A DNA stretch of 64,000 nt, taken from positions 1 through 64,000 of the forward strand of contig NZ_PIRQ01000004.1 in assembly GCF_003048535.1 (NCBI RefSeq), read 5' to 3'. The notes below the pieces were generated by a model that had not been told where the DNA came from, ran no database searches, and saw nothing but the letters and a program-made list of their open reading frames with translations. The first letter of the stretch is position 1. Every line of letters begins with the position of its first letter. The DNA comes from Campylobacter concisus (GTDB taxonomy: Bacteria > Campylobacterota > Campylobacteria > Campylobacterales > Campylobacteraceae). The position numbers were made by a program, and so were the translations under genes. Below, piece by piece: positions 53,953 to 63,942 of this stretch.

Positions 53953-55016
53953 TAGCCTATTTGAGCAGCAACTTCTGCAGCAAAGTCATCTACTTTTTTC
54001 TCTAAGCCTTCACCAAGCTCGAAACGAACGTATTTTACGATCTCGATCTTGCCGCCAAGCTCTTTGCTCTTCTCTTCGATAACTTGTTCGATAGTCTTTT
54101 TATCGTCCATTACATAAAACTGACCTAAAAGTGTAAGACGTTGGTCAAGCACTGTGTTGTCAGCATAAAATCTCTCGATCTTGCCAGGGATAATCTTGTC
54201 CCAAATTTTCTCAGGTTTGCCCTCAGCTTTTAGCTCTTCTTCGATCTCTTTTGTAGCTTTTGCAAGCTCTGCCTCGCCTATTTGGCAGCGACTAGCATAC
54301 TCAGGAATGTGATGAAGTGGCTTGCCTAGGCGTTTTAGCTCTTCATTGTCTTTTTCAAGTTCAGCGCGAAGTGCTATAAATTCTTTCTCAACAAACTCTT
54401 TATCAAGGTCTTTGTAGCTTATAACGCTTGGCTTCATAGCGGCTGCATGCATACATAAATTTCTTATAAAATCAGCTGCTTTGTTTGCAACTTCAGCGCT
54501 TTCGCAAGCTGCACCGATAAGTACACCAACACGACCATTTGAGTGAACATAGCCATTTACCACGCCCTTATCATCAGCGCTAATAGTCTCAAAGCGGCGC
54601 ACTACAAGATTTTCTCCGATGGTTGCAATCTGAGTTTTGAAGTAATCTTCAAATTTAACACCATTTAAAGTGCTCGCATTTAGCTCTTCAACTGTTTTTA
54701 TGCCGCTTGATTGGATGTGAGCTGTTGCATCTTTTGCAAGTGCTTGAAACTGTGGGTTTCTAGCAACGAAGTCAGTCTCAGAGTTGATCTCACTAATAGT
54801 TGCTTTTTTGCATTTTGAGCAAACTTCAACACTTACCAAGCCTTCGCTTGCAAGGCGGTCAGCCTTTTTAGCAGCTTGGCCTAGGCCTTTTTCACGAAGG
54901 ATGTCAACAGCTTTTTCCATATCGCCATTTGCTTCGCCAAGTGCCTTTTTGCAGTCCATCATACCAGCTCCGGTTGATTCGCGGAGCTCTTTTACCATTT
55001 GTGCAGTTATTTCCAT
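53952..55016 (-). CDS. tsf: translation elongation factor Ts
   Basis: A 354-residue nucleotide exchange factor for EF-Tu. The N-terminal UBA-like region with RESTGAGMMDCKKAL, the core TDFVARN motif near residue 80, and the extended C-terminal domain are all present. It overlaps rpsB by one base (TAATG) and follows it in the common rpsB-tsf order. Confidence 0.98.
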   Translation of the reverse strand: MEITAQMVKELRESTGAGMMDCKKALGEANGDMEKAVDILREKGLGQAAKKADRLASEGLVSVEVCSKCKKATISEINSETDFVARNPQFQALAKDATAHIQSSGIKTVEELNASTLNGVKFEDYFKTQIATIGENLVVRRFETISADDKGVVNGYVHSNGRVGVLIGAACESAEVANKAADFIRNLCMHAAAMKPSVISYKDLDKEFVEKEFIALRAELEKDNEELKRLGKPLHHIPEYASRCQIGEAELAKATKEIEEELKAEGKPEKIWDKIIPGKIERFYADNTVLDQRLTLLGQFYVMDDKKTIEQVIEEKSKELGGKIEIVKYVRFELGEGLEKKVDDFAAEVAAQIG

Positions 55017-55804
55017 TACTCTTCGTCCTCGCCAAAGTCTTCTTCACTCATAGCCTCAGCTACAACTGCGTCTTTCTCATCTTGGCTTACTTCTTCGCCA
55101 GCAGCTTGCTCACCACCATCTTGCTCAAGAAGTGATTTACCTTCGTTGATAGCTTCAGCCATCTCTTGGCAGAAAAGCTGAACAGAGCGAATCGCATCGT
55201 CGTTTCCTGGGATCGGATAATCAACAACATCAGGATCGCAGTTTGTATCAATAGGTGCTACAACTGGAATTTTTAAACGATTTGCTTCTTGAACAGCGAT
55301 CTTTTCTTTAACTGTATCAACGACAAATATCATATCAGGTAGGCTTTTCATATTGCGGATACCGCCAAGAGTCGCGATAAGTTTCTCTTTTTTGCGGCGA
55401 AGCATCAATGCCTCTTTTTTAGTTAGTAAATTTATCGAACCATCTTCTTCCATAGTTTCGATGACTTCTAGTTTGCGGATAGATTGGCGGATGGTACCAA
55501 AGTTTGTCATCATACCACCTAACCAGCGGTGATTTACATAAGGCATTCCACATTTTTCAGCATACTCTTTTATAGCGTCGATAGCTTGTTTTTTAGTGCC
55601 TACAAATAGTACTGACTTGCCTTCAGCAGCTGCGTCACGAACGATGTTGTAAGTGTAGCGGAAGTAGCGGATAGTCTTTTGTAGATCTATAATATAGATA
55701 CCTTTTCTCTCGCCAAAGATAAATTTTTTCATCTTTGGATTCCAGCGGCGTGTTTGGTGACCAAAATGTACGCCACACTCTAATAAATCTCTCATAGTTA
55801 CCAT
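55016..55804 (-). CDS. rpsB: 30S ribosomal protein S2
   Basis: A 262-residue ribosomal protein: [25 protein letters not shown] at the start is a diagnostic uS2 N-terminus. The acidic tail (residues 232-262) is Glu-rich. I use ATG 55804, the first of two in-frame ATGs, because AAGGAGAAAC is well spaced to it. The 5' leader from the promoter is about 110 bases. Confidence 0.98.
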   Translation of the reverse strand: MVTMRDLLECGVHFGHQTRRWNPKMKKFIFGERKGIYIIDLQKTIRYFRYTYNIVRDAAAEGKSVLFVGTKKQAIDAIKEYAEKCGMPYVNHRWLGGMMTNFGTIRQSIRKLEVIETMEEDGSINLLTKKEALMLRRKKEKLIATLGGIRNMKSLPDMIFVVDTVKEKIAVQEANRLKIPVVAPIDTNCDPDVVDYPIPGNDDAIRSVQLFCQEMAEAINEGKSLLEQDGGEQAAGEEVSQDEKDAVVAEAMSEEDFGEDEE

Positions 55805-55914
55805 GAGTTTCTCCTTGTTTTAGGCATTTTGCCTTGAATTTAGTTTTATCCTCCACGACCATTAATGCTTTCGCACAACCAAATTTAGGATTGTCGTGTG
55901 TGAAATAAAGGGGG

Positions 55915-55920
55915 ATTATA
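55915..55920 (-). promoter_or_regulatory. -10 box for rpsB-tsf
   Basis: The minus strand reads AAGTATAATCCCCC, a perfect TATAAT. It leaves a leader of about 105-110 bases before rpsB. Confidence 0.7.
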
Positions 55921-55949
55921 CTTAAAATAATATGAATTTAAACTAAAGT

Positions 55950-56165
55950 TTATTTACTTAATTGTGAGTCTTCTTCGATTTTTATTAACTTAGCAAAAAT
56001 TTCTGCCATTGCTTGCCTTTGTTCGGATGAAATTTCAAGCTTCTTAACATTTAAAAGAATGCTTACAAACTCCTCGTTTTGTAGCGTTTCTATGCCAAAT
56101 TTTCTTGCGTTTATAGTGATTTTTAGCACAAGAGGATTTTTTGATTTAAAATTTTCGTAAGACAT
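55950..56165 (-). CDS. small conserved-looking hypothetical protein
   Basis: I do not recognise this 71-residue ORF. It has an ATG with AGAGAAAGA upstream, a plausible helical composition and no membrane segment. It lies alone between rpsB's promoter and the DUF4198 gene on the same strand. It could be a real gene but nothing else supports it. Confidence 0.5.
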   Translation of the reverse strand: MSYENFKSKNPLVLKITINARKFGIETLQNEEFVSILLNVKKLEISSEQRQAMAEIFAKLIKIEEDSQLSK

Positions 56166-56242
56166 TCTTTCTCTACTTTCAAAATTACAAAGCGATTATA
56201 AAAAATTTATAATAAATTCGGATTCAAATTTATATCAAACTT

Positions 56243-57022
56243 TTATTCTTTTATCTCAAAACTAAGTGTCGTTTTTAACGTCTCTTTGTCACACTTCGCA
56301 GCATCTGGATAAGATCTTTCATAAATCACCTCAAATACCCAAAATCCTGGTCTTAGAGCTAACACTTCAGTGATGCCTTGCTCATCTGTCATACCGTAAA
56401 ATGCGTGCTTATGGTCTAAAAATCCAGCGAAAGTACCAGTTAGCTTAACTCGCTCTAGCGGCTTTCCATCAGCGAAAACCTGCAATTTAAAAGGCTTATC
56501 CACTCTAAATTCCGCTGGGTTTTGTAGCGGTACGATCTCGATTTTAACTCCAACAGGTTTAGTTACGAAGCCATCTATTTCACCTAAATTTAAGACTCTC
56601 TTAGATGTTATCGTCATCAGCCGGCAAATCTGTATATCGCTTAGATCCTTTAGATCAAGCTTAGTTTTGTCTATTAACCACTTGCCATCACTACGCTTTT
56701 TAAGCGAATACATAGGATTTTGCTGTGCCAGTAAGATATATGTACCTTTGTCTAATCTTTCACCCTCGTAGCGGTAGTTCTCGCCACTTTGTGTAAGCTT
56801 CTTTTTACTACCATCTTTACTTATTACGGTAATTGGCGCAAAAAGATGGATGCGTTCGGCCATAATAGGCTCTAGCTTTGGAAAATCATCGCTATAACCC
56901 ATATTTACGATAAATTTTCCTAGCTTTTCATCATTAGCTCCATCTACCCAAAACATGTGTGCTTGCGCCATATAAAAGGCTCCTGTTAACATAATGGCGG
57001 TCAAAATTTTACCTATTTTCAT
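56243..57022 (-). CDS. DUF4198 family periplasmic protein
   Basis: A 259-residue protein with a signal peptide (residues 1-21, ending AQA before HMFWVD). The mature part begins with a histidine and has the FxVDG and F-A-G-x-x-D-H-K-H-A-F-Y pattern of DUF4198, which is often encoded beside nickel or cobalt uptake genes and is thought to bind metal. No transporter gene lies beside it here. A TACAAT box and AAGGAAAA precede it. Confidence 0.82.
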   Translation of the reverse strand: MKIGKILTAIMLTGAFYMAQAHMFWVDGANDEKLGKFIVNMGYSDDFPKLEPIMAERIHLFAPITVISKDGSKKKLTQSGENYRYEGERLDKGTYILLAQQNPMYSLKKRSDGKWLIDKTKLDLKDLSDIQICRLMTITSKRVLNLGEIDGFVTKPVGVKIEIVPLQNPAEFRVDKPFKLQVFADGKPLERVKLTGTFAGFLDHKHAFYGMTDEQGITEVLALRPGFWVFEVIYERSYPDAAKCDKETLKTTLSFEIKE

Positions 57023-57059
57023 GATTTTCCTTGTTGTTATTTTTGAGATTCGATGTCAA

Positions 57060-57065
57060 ATTGTA
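57060..57065 (-). promoter_or_regulatory. -10 box for the DUF4198 gene
   Basis: The minus strand reads AGCTACAATTTG, with TACAAT 38 bases before the ATG. Confidence 0.45.
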
Positions 57066-57177
57066 GCTAAAAATTATTATATTTAGCCATTTTTTAGATC
57101 AAATTAAATATCAAAACGTTCAATACAATTTAGCTGGCAAATTTTAACAGGCAAGTAATGAAGCTAAAAATTTGCTT

Positions 57178-57909
57178 TTATTTTTTAGTATTTATTGATG
57201 CAACTCTATTCATCACAAATCCGCAAAAACGCCCGGTCCTACTCTGTTTGCGGTATGAGAATAATTCATCTCTCTCAAAAGTACAACGAGGATCTATTGA
57301 TATTTGCTCTACTCCAAGCTTAGTAAATTCGTCCAATAAAGCTGCGTTTATATCAAATTTTCCATCATTTTTATATCGGTTAAATTCACCAAGATCTAGC
57401 TTGCCTACTTCGTAATTTTGCACTTTGATATTTGCGCCTATAAATACGCGTAAATTATTAGCACAGCAGCCAAACTCACTCGTCATCAGTCCTACCGCAT
57501 TTGTGCAAATTTTACTAGTAACACCTGCACGTCCTGCATGCACAGCTGCGACTACGCCAAGATGTTCATCTATTATCAAAACAGGCGCACAGTCCGCGAC
57601 TAAGACGCAAAGCGCCACGCCTTTTAATGATGTTATCACACCATCGCATGGAGGTAGATCATCGTTAAAATCTTGCAAAATTTCCACTCGATTTGAGTGG
57701 ATTTGGCTCATAAATTTTAAATTAATAGGCATAATGCCAAGCGCCGTTGTTAAAATTTCACGATTTTGTGCGACCTTTAGCGGATCATCGCCAACATGAT
57801 CTGCTAGATTTAAGCTCTCAAAAGCTCTCTCACTCACACCACCAAATCTATTTGTAAAACCGGCTAATACGCCATTTTTATCAAAAACGATCTCTAAATT
57901 TTCACGCAT
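57178..57909 (-). CDS. pgeF: PgeF/YfiH family multi-copper polyphenol oxidase / peptidoglycan editing factor
   Basis: A 243-residue protein of the laccase-domain family. The metal site residues are in MSQIHSNRVEIL near residue 67, ADCAPVLI near residue 106 and VHAGRAGV near residue 124. E. coli YfiH removes L-Ser-containing muropeptide precursors (PgeF), while other members act as purine nucleoside phosphorylases. It lies 10 bases after ribE. Confidence 0.9.
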   Translation of the reverse strand: MRENLEIVFDKNGVLAGFTNRFGGVSERAFESLNLADHVGDDPLKVAQNREILTTALGIMPINLKFMSQIHSNRVEILQDFNDDLPPCDGVITSLKGVALCVLVADCAPVLIIDEHLGVVAAVHAGRAGVTSKICTNAVGLMTSEFGCCANNLRVFIGANIKVQNYEVGKLDLGEFNRYKNDGKFDINAALLDEFTKLGVEQISIDPRCTFERDELFSYRKQSRTGRFCGFVMNRVASINTKK

Positions 57910-57919
57910 CTTCGCTCGC

Positions 57920-58534
57920 TTAGTAGAGGCTTGAAATTCTCTCGACCTCGTCCCAGCTAAGGCCGCTATCTTGCTTGCAAAAAAGCTGCCTAGCTACGTA
58001 TCGAGCCAAAAGATCACTTTCGATATTTACGCGCCTGCCGACCTTAAAAGTGCCAAAAAGGCTATCTCTAAATGTGATTGGTATGATTGTGAGTCTTATG
58101 CCTTTTGGCAAAATTTCATTTATGGTTAGACTCACGCCCTCGACGCCCACCGAGCCTTTATTTGGCATCAAGCTCATAGCATCGCGCGGCAGGTCGATAT
58201 AAAAATCAACCCCGTTCTCATTCTTTTTGATATTTGAAATTTTACCGATAAAATCGATATGTCCTTGCATCAAATGACCATCTACTCGGTCTCCTAGCTT
58301 CATCGCTGGCTCAATATGCACTCTTTCTTTTAAATTTTCAACCGCGATATTTGCCCTACTCTCTGCGCTTAGCTCCACACTAAAGCCATCTTCATGTAGT
58401 TTTATTACGCTCAGGCAAGCGCCATTTACGGCAATGCTATCGCCTAAATTTGGACGAAAATTTGCCTTTAGCCTTAAAATATTTTGTGAATAACTAACAA
58501 CCTGTGCGATCTCACGAATCAAGCCATTAAACAT
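57920..58534 (-). CDS. ribE: riboflavin synthase alpha chain
   Basis: A 204-residue enzyme with two lumazine-binding repeats. The first starts MFNGLIREIAQV and has GDSIAVNGACLSV; the second has KLGDRVDGHLMQGHIDF and GSVGVEGVSLTIN. It makes riboflavin from two lumazine molecules. It is upstream of pgeF by 10 bases. The lumazine synthase partner ribH is not in the window. Confidence 0.95.
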   Translation of the reverse strand: MFNGLIREIAQVVSYSQNILRLKANFRPNLGDSIAVNGACLSVIKLHEDGFSVELSAESRANIAVENLKERVHIEPAMKLGDRVDGHLMQGHIDFIGKISNIKKNENGVDFYIDLPRDAMSLMPNKGSVGVEGVSLTINEILPKGIRLTIIPITFRDSLFGTFKVGRRVNIESDLLARYVARQLFCKQDSGLSWDEVERISSLY

Positions 58535-58748
58535 ATTTTGCCTTTAAATTTTTTAAGGATTTTACTAAATTTTGCCTAAATTTGGACATTAGCATCTTTG
58601 GTTATTTTATATATTTAAGTAGATAGTGGCAGAAATGGCGGTGAATCTTTGGTAATCACACCAAGAATGCTGATAAAAATTTATTGGGTAACTCTAGTAT
58701 AAATTCTCTACAAATTTTAGTTTTTTATTTTTTATAAATTTAGCAGTC

Positions 58749-59600
58749 TTAGCTCGTTTGCAAAATTAGCCACGTCTTGCTAAAATCTCGTGCTACCAGA
58801 TCATCCCTCTTTATCCATAGATAAATTCTGCCCTCTCCGTCCCAGTCCATGTCGCCCTCATCATCACTATCTATCTGTAAAAGCAGTTGCCACTGGGCAG
58901 AATTTTTCTCAAATTCCGCTATTCTTGGGTGGTGATAAGCGCTACCATCACCACAACTAAGTCCATTTGCAACCAGCTCACACTCTAGCTCCATGCCATC
59001 TTGGACATTATCAGAGTGTCCAAGGAGCTTATTTGCTTTAGCCTGCCAGCTTGGCTCAATAACCTCACGATAGGCCTCCCACTCAGCTTCACTAATTTTA
59101 CTAAATGGCACAATTGAGCTTTGTAAATTTGGCAAATTTATCTCATTTTCAAAGCTAAGCAAGCGTGCGTTAAATATAGAATTCTCTCCCTCTAAACTCT
59201 CCGCTCTCCTACGAGAAAGTGGCCCATGATTTACATCAGAAAAGATCACTGCAAAGCCGTTTTTATCGGCAGGATCATAGCCCCAAACACGCAAATTTCT
59301 ATCATAAAAGAGATAGAGCATTCCGCTTTTTGGCAGTAGTGAGTCAATGTCAAATTTGCTAGCTTCAGCAAAATTTATCTGTGCCACAAAACTTAAAGCG
59401 CCATTTTCATTTAACGGCCACGATAAACCATCTGGCAGATCTGGCGAGCCGCCAAATTTAGACGCTCCAACGGCAATATCATCGTCATTTTTAGCTTGCG
59501 CATCTATCCTTATGGCATTTTTTGCTAGTGGCGATAAAAGTTTAAAAAGTTCATCCAGCCCACGCTCTTTACAACCTTTAGAAATTTTTGCAATATCCAT
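58749..59600 (-). CDS. DUF1963/YwqG family protein
   Basis: A protein of about 283 residues of the DUF1963 family. I set the start at ATG 59600 (MDIAKISKGCKERG), 10 bases after the CbrC stop; ATG 59621 would overlap. Typical blocks are SKFGGSPDLPDGLSWPLN, LSFVAQINFAE and LYLFYDRN near the start, and QLLLQIDSDDEGDMDWDGEGRIYLWIKRDDL at the end. The family has no settled function. It is paired with a CbrC gene, a combination that may belong to a toxin-immunity setting. Confidence 0.8.
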   Translation of the reverse strand: MDIAKISKGCKERGLDELFKLLSPLAKNAIRIDAQAKNDDDIAVGASKFGGSPDLPDGLSWPLNENGALSFVAQINFAEASKFDIDSLLPKSGMLYLFYDRNLRVWGYDPADKNGFAVIFSDVNHGPLSRRRAESLEGENSIFNARLLSFENEINLPNLQSSIVPFSKISEAEWEAYREVIEPSWQAKANKLLGHSDNVQDGMELECELVANGLSCGDGSAYHHPRIAEFEKNSAQWQLLLQIDSDDEGDMDWDGEGRIYLWIKRDDLVARDFSKTWLILQTS

Positions 59601-59610
59601 ATTTTCATCT

Positions 59611-60465
59611 TTAACAAGCATCAACGTATATATGATACTTCTTACAATGCAAACAACGAAATAAATATCCGGCAATATCGCCAGCTTTAACAAGATATTC
59701 GCGTAGCATTTTATCGTCATATTCGGCTCTTTTTACATAGTCCTCAAAGACCTCGTCTGCTATGCCCATTTCTTCGAGCTCTTTTGTGCCAACGTCACCT
59801 AAAAATTCGCAATAATCATCACAACAAACTATCCAATGCTCACCCTGCCAGCTCTCGTAGCCCGGGGTTCTTCTAAAGAGTTCGTCATCCTTTTTAATAT
59901 CATTTGTAGATAGCTTATCAGCATCTTGCACAAACGTAGCATCAAATTTCTTAGCAGCCATACCGCTAGAAATACAAGTAGGACAAAGATACGAAATATC
60001 TTTCTCGCAATAAATGCTACCGTTATAATAAACTTCAGTATCTTTGCCGCAGCACTCACACACTATATTCATATCATCTTTAAATGCGCCAGTTTTTAAA
60101 GGATTGGGATGATAGATAAATTTTGGTAGTGTGGAGGCTTTATCTTCTTGAGCCAAAATTTGATCTCTACTTTTTGGGCGAGGCAGCGCCCATTTATCAT
60201 TTTCGTCAATGAATTGCACTAGATAGCCAAGTGCCTTTAGCTGCTTTTTATCACTTTTGTCATGTATTTTTAAAAGTAAGTCGTAAGCACTCTTTCTCAT
60301 AGATAAAAGCTGATAAACATCGACTAAAACATACTTTGCGCAAATGTCATCACAGTTTTCCAACTCTTCTTTAAACTCATAGAGTGCCTCAATACTAGAA
60401 GCATTGTCATTATTTTTATAATATTCTTTTGAAAGAGTGATATATTTTTCTTGAAATTTATTCAT
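59611..60465 (-). CDS. CbrC/UPF0167 family protein
   Basis: A 284-residue protein. The N-terminal 90 residues are helical; the CbrC domain follows with KFIYHPNPLKTGAF, a zinc-like cysteine set (CECC, YC, CPTC) and RTPGYESWQGEHWIVCCDDYCEFLG. CbrC of E. coli is linked to colicin E2 tolerance. The CDD repeat near residue 220 suggests metal binding. It is directly followed by the DUF1963 gene. Confidence 0.85.
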   Translation of the reverse strand: MNKFQEKYITLSKEYYKNNDNASSIEALYEFKEELENCDDICAKYVLVDVYQLLSMRKSAYDLLLKIHDKSDKKQLKALGYLVQFIDENDKWALPRPKSRDQILAQEDKASTLPKFIYHPNPLKTGAFKDDMNIVCECCGKDTEVYYNGSIYCEKDISYLCPTCISSGMAAKKFDATFVQDADKLSTNDIKKDDELFRRTPGYESWQGEHWIVCCDDYCEFLGDVGTKELEEMGIADEVFEDYVKRAEYDDKMLREYLVKAGDIAGYLFRCLHCKKYHIYVDAC

Positions 60466-60656
60466 TAATACTCTTTATGTAGATTTGATATTAACAATTT
60501 TAGTGTTTAAATCTTAAAGATATAAAAGCTAGTATAAAATTATGGCTGTTAAAGCGATTAAATTTATATTGATTTTTAAATTGTTTTAGTATTTTAGTAG
60601 ATGATGCCACAAACAAATTTGATAAGTATTCTTATAAAATTGTTGTGACTATAAAT

Positions 60657-61592
60657 TTATTCTTCAAATGCTCCGATAGAGAGAATTTTTTCTATTCTTT
60701 TTGCTACAAGATCATTTATATCAAGCTTTTCAAGCTCAGCTAGCTCTGAGATAAAATAATTTGCAAGTGCTTTTGCAGCACCATCTTTATCTCTATGAGC
60801 TCCATTTATTGGCTCATCTATAACAGCATCAATCAGTGATAGACTTTTTAAATCATCAGCTGTTATTTTCATAGATTTTGTAGCTTGTTCTTGTTTAGCT
60901 GGATCATTCCAAAGTATTGCTGCACAGCCTTCTGGTGATATAACTGAAAATACAGAATTTTTCATCATGGCAAGTCTATCAGCCACACCAATAGCTAAAG
61001 CGCCACCACTTCCACCTTCGCCTATGACAACAGCAATTATTGGAGTTTTTAAATTTGCAAACTCAAACAAATTTCTAGCTATGGCTTCACTTTGCCCTCG
61101 CTCTTCAGCTCCAATACCTGGATATGCGCCTGGAGTGTCTATGAGAAATAAAATAGGTAGATTAAATTTCTCAGCCATTTTTGCAACTCTAAGAGCTTTG
61201 CGATAACCCTCAGGATGAGGCATACCAAAATTTCTTCTTAATTTGTTTTTAGTGCCACGGCCTTTTTGCTCGCCTATAACGACAGTCTTTTTGCCTCCGA
61301 TATAGCCGATGTAGCAAACTATTGCTGGATCATCTCTAAATGCTCTATCTCCATGAATCTCATATCCATCAATCAAAAACGCATTAATATAATCAATAGA
61401 ATATGGTCTATCTGGATGACGAGCAAGTTGTAAACGTTGATATTCGTTTAAATTTTTATATACTTTTGAGATTTCTTTAGATAGGTTTTTATTTAAAATT
61501 TCAACAGCATGTTCATCGCCTCTGATCTTAGCATTTGCTATGTCTTCATCAATTTGCTTTATGCTCTTTTCAAAATCTAAATAATTTGACAT
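60657..61592 (-). CDS. accA: acetyl-CoA carboxylase carboxyltransferase alpha subunit
   Basis: A 311-residue subunit that, with AccD, transfers carboxyl from biotin to acetyl-CoA to make malonyl-CoA. Crotonase-like fold marks are [46 protein letters not shown] near residue 153 and [15 protein letters not shown] near residue 188. It ends the fabF-accA pair, with one base between the genes. accD is not in the window. Confidence 0.97.
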   Translation of the reverse strand: MSNYLDFEKSIKQIDEDIANAKIRGDEHAVEILNKNLSKEISKVYKNLNEYQRLQLARHPDRPYSIDYINAFLIDGYEIHGDRAFRDDPAIVCYIGYIGGKKTVVIGEQKGRGTKNKLRRNFGMPHPEGYRKALRVAKMAEKFNLPILFLIDTPGAYPGIGAEERGQSEAIARNLFEFANLKTPIIAVVIGEGGSGGALAIGVADRLAMMKNSVFSVISPEGCAAILWNDPAKQEQATKSMKITADDLKSLSLIDAVIDEPINGAHRDKDGAAKALANYFISELAELEKLDINDLVAKRIEKILSIGAFEE

Positions 61593-61593
61593 C

Positions 61594-62805
61594 TTAATCC
61601 AACTTTTTAAATATCACGACACCATTCGTGCCGCCAAAGCCAAATGAGTTACTCATAACAGCTTTTATATCAGCTTTTCTAGCTTTATTTGGAACGTAGT
61701 CTAGATCGCACTCTGGATCAGGAGTTTCGTAGTTTATTGTTGGAGGGATAATGCCGTCTCTCATTGCCATTATAGATATAACAGCCTCGATCGCACCAGC
61801 ACCACCTAGACAGTGTCCGGTTTGACCTTTTGTTGAGCTAACTGGTGGACATTTATCACCAAAAACTGCTTTTAGTGCCGCAGTCTCATTCTTATCATTT
61901 ACAGGTGTTGAAGTACCATGCGCATTTACATAATCTATCTTTACACCTTTTGCCATATCAAGTGCTTGTTTCATCGCACTTAATGGGCCTTCAAGTGTTG
62001 GTGATGTGATATGGTGTGCATCTCCGCTCTCACCAAATCCAACCACTTCAGCATAAATTTTAGCACCTCTTGCAATAGCTGACTCATACTCTTCAAGTAC
62101 AAGCGCACCGGCTCCTTCACCCATTACAAAACCATCACGATTTGCGTCAAATGGCCTTGACGCCTTACTTGGTTCATCATTTCTAGTTGAGAGAGCTTTC
62201 ATTGCTGCAAAGCCACCTATGCCTACACCACAAATAGTAGACTCAGCACCGATAACTAACATATTTGTCGCTTGACCGATCATAATGCATTTTGCAGCTT
62301 GCGATATCGCATGAGTGCTTGCTGCACATGCTGTTACGCTAGACAAATTTGGACCCTTAAGTCCGTGATTTATAGAAACTATGCCACCTAACATATTTAC
62401 AAGTGCCGATGGAATAAAAAATGGTGAGATTCTCTTTACACCTTTTTCAAAATATGTAATCGAGTTTTTCTCAATATTTGGCAAACCACCTATGCCAGCT
62501 GCCGAGCTAACGCCAAATTTATGAGCATCAAACTCTTTAAAATTTGCATCAGCCATAGCTTCATTAGATGCTTTTATACCAAGCTGTATGAAACGATCTA
62601 CTTTTTTCACCTCTTTGCCGTCTAAAATGCTATTTGGATCAAAATCAGTTATTTCGGCAGCAATTTTAACAGGAAAGTCACTTACATCAAAGCTTGTAAT
62701 CTCTTTCACACCTGTTTTACCCTCACAAATAGCCTTAAAAGAGCTCTCTTTATCAAGACCAAGTGCGTTTATCATGCCTATACCAGTTACAACGACTCGT
62801 TTCAA
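61594..62805 (-). CDS. fabF: 3-oxoacyl-ACP synthase II
   Basis: A 403-residue condensing enzyme for chain elongation. The catalytic triad is Cys in [10 protein letters not shown] near residue 157, His in [11 protein letters not shown] near residue 296 and His in [12 protein letters not shown] near residue 331. It lies 34 bases after acpP and overlaps none; accA follows after one base. Confidence 0.97.
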   Translation of the reverse strand: MKRVVVTGIGMINALGLDKESSFKAICEGKTGVKEITSFDVSDFPVKIAAEITDFDPNSILDGKEVKKVDRFIQLGIKASNEAMADANFKEFDAHKFGVSSAAGIGGLPNIEKNSITYFEKGVKRISPFFIPSALVNMLGGIVSINHGLKGPNLSSVTACAASTHAISQAAKCIMIGQATNMLVIGAESTICGVGIGGFAAMKALSTRNDEPSKASRPFDANRDGFVMGEGAGALVLEEYESAIARGAKIYAEVVGFGESGDAHHITSPTLEGPLSAMKQALDMAKGVKIDYVNAHGTSTPVNDKNETAALKAVFGDKCPPVSSTKGQTGHCLGGAGAIEAVISIMAMRDGIIPPTINYETPDPECDLDYVPNKARKADIKAVMSNSFGFGGTNGVVIFKKLD

Positions 62806-62839
62806 TACATCTCCTTAAATCAAACTGTGTAAATTTTAA

Positions 62840-63073
62840 TTATTTACCTAGTTTTTCTATATAATTTACAACGTCTTGAATGCTTATTAATTTCTCTGCT
62901 TCGCTATCAGGAATTTCTACTTCAAATTTCTCTTCTAAAGCCATAACTAGCTCTACAACGTCAAGTGAATCAGCGCCTAAATCCTCAATGATTTTAGACT
63001 CTAATTTTACTGCTTGTGGATCTACGCTTAGTTGCTCTACAACTACGTCTCTTACGTCTTCAAATACTGCCAT
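62840..63073 (-). CDS. acpP: acyl carrier protein
   Basis: A 77-residue carrier with phosphopantetheine attachment at S36 in [11 protein letters not shown]. The acidic composition is normal. It has AAGGAGACC before the ATG and an AT-rich upstream with a possible TATTAT box on the minus strand at 63108-63113. It is followed by fabF and preceded by fabG. Confidence 0.98.
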   Translation of the reverse strand: MAVFEDVRDVVVEQLSVDPQAVKLESKIIEDLGADSLDVVELVMALEEKFEVEIPDSEAEKLISIQDVVNYIEKLGK

Positions 63074-63133
63074 TTAAGGTCTCCTTATAAAAAATGTCTG
63101 TTATCTTATAATATTTACGCTTTTATTTATTTT

Positions 63134-63157
63134 AAATTTCAAAACTTGTTGAAATTT
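63134..63157. other. inverted repeat after fabG
   Basis: A 9-bp perfect stem (AAATTTCAA with TTGAAATTT) and 6-base loop lies 2 bases after the fabG stop. No T-run follows on the minus strand, so it is more likely a processing or attenuation hairpin than a classical terminator. Confidence 0.35.
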
Positions 63158-63159
63158 CA

Positions 63160-63903
63160 TTACATATAAAGTCCGCCGTTTATTTTTAGCGTCTCGCCAG
63201 TTACGTAGCTTGCGTGATCACTTAGTAAAAACGCCACTGCCTCAGCCACCTCGCTAGCGCTACCAAAACGTTTTAGCGGAATGTTATCGCTATAAGTTTT
63301 CTTCACCTCATCGCTTAGTCCATGCGTCATATCAGTCTCAATAAAACCAGGAGTTACGCTATTAAAGCGGATATTTCTACTTGCGCCCTCTTTTGCAAAG
63401 CTCTTGCTCATGGCGATTAGTCCACCCTTGCTGGCTGAATAATTCACCTGTCCAGCATTTCCCATCTCGCCAACGATAGATGCGACGTTTACGACCGCTC
63501 CAAAGCGCTTTTTGCTCATCACTTTTAAAGCCTCCCTGCATCCTATGAAAGCTGAAGTTAAATTTGCATTTATCACATCTGTAAATTCGCTAGTTTTCAT
63601 GCGAAGCGCTATCTTATCGTTTGTGATGCCAGCGTTATTTACAAGGTAGCTTAGCTCGCCGTCGCTATCAACTATCAAATTTATACCTTTTATAAACTCA
63701 TCTTCGTCAGTTGCGTCAAATTTTATCACTGCAGCCTTGCCGCCATTTTGCTCGATCTCAGCCTGCAAAGCGTCTGCTATCTCAGGCTTTGAGCGGTAGT
63801 TTATCCACACTTTTAAGCCCATATTTGCAAGCGTCTTTGCGATTTGTGCACCAATACCTCTACTTGCGCCTGTTATTAGTACGTTTTTTCCGCTAAATTT
63901 CAT
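63160..63903 (-). CDS. fabG: 3-oxoacyl-ACP reductase
   Basis: A 247-residue short-chain dehydrogenase that reduces 3-oxoacyl-ACP with NADPH. The cofactor loop is TGASRGIGAQ at residues 11-20, NNAG near residue 89, catalytic Ser in VVNVASIVGE, and Tyr-Lys in VNYSASKGG near residue 152. It is the first gene of the fabG-acpP-fabF-accA series and has AAGGAGAA before the ATG. Confidence 0.96.
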   Translation of the reverse strand: MKFSGKNVLITGASRGIGAQIAKTLANMGLKVWINYRSKPEIADALQAEIEQNGGKAAVIKFDATDEDEFIKGINLIVDSDGELSYLVNNAGITNDKIALRMKTSEFTDVINANLTSAFIGCREALKVMSKKRFGAVVNVASIVGEMGNAGQVNYSASKGGLIAMSKSFAKEGASRNIRFNSVTPGFIETDMTHGLSDEVKKTYSDNIPLKRFGSASEVAEAVAFLLSDHASYVTGETLKINGGLYM

Positions 63904-63936
63904 AAATTCTCCTTATTTTTTTCTAATTTTTCACTG

Positions 63937-63942
63937 ATTGTA
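63937..63942 (-). promoter_or_regulatory. -10 box for fabG, next to a palindrome
   Basis: The minus strand reads AGCTACAATCAG, with TACAAT 34 bases before fabG. Its upstream edge touches the 14-bp palindrome AGCTTATATAAGCT (63942-63955). Confidence 0.5.

Noticed and set aside
54784-55181. Several plus-strand frames opposite tsf and rpsB
   Set aside because: They mirror strongly coding essential genes and have Ser/Phe-rich shadow composition.
58535-58748. Gene-free stretch between ribE and the DUF1963 gene
   Set aside because: No ORF, tRNA or direct repeat was found; a short TTGGT/ACCAA hairpin near 58652 is too weak to call.
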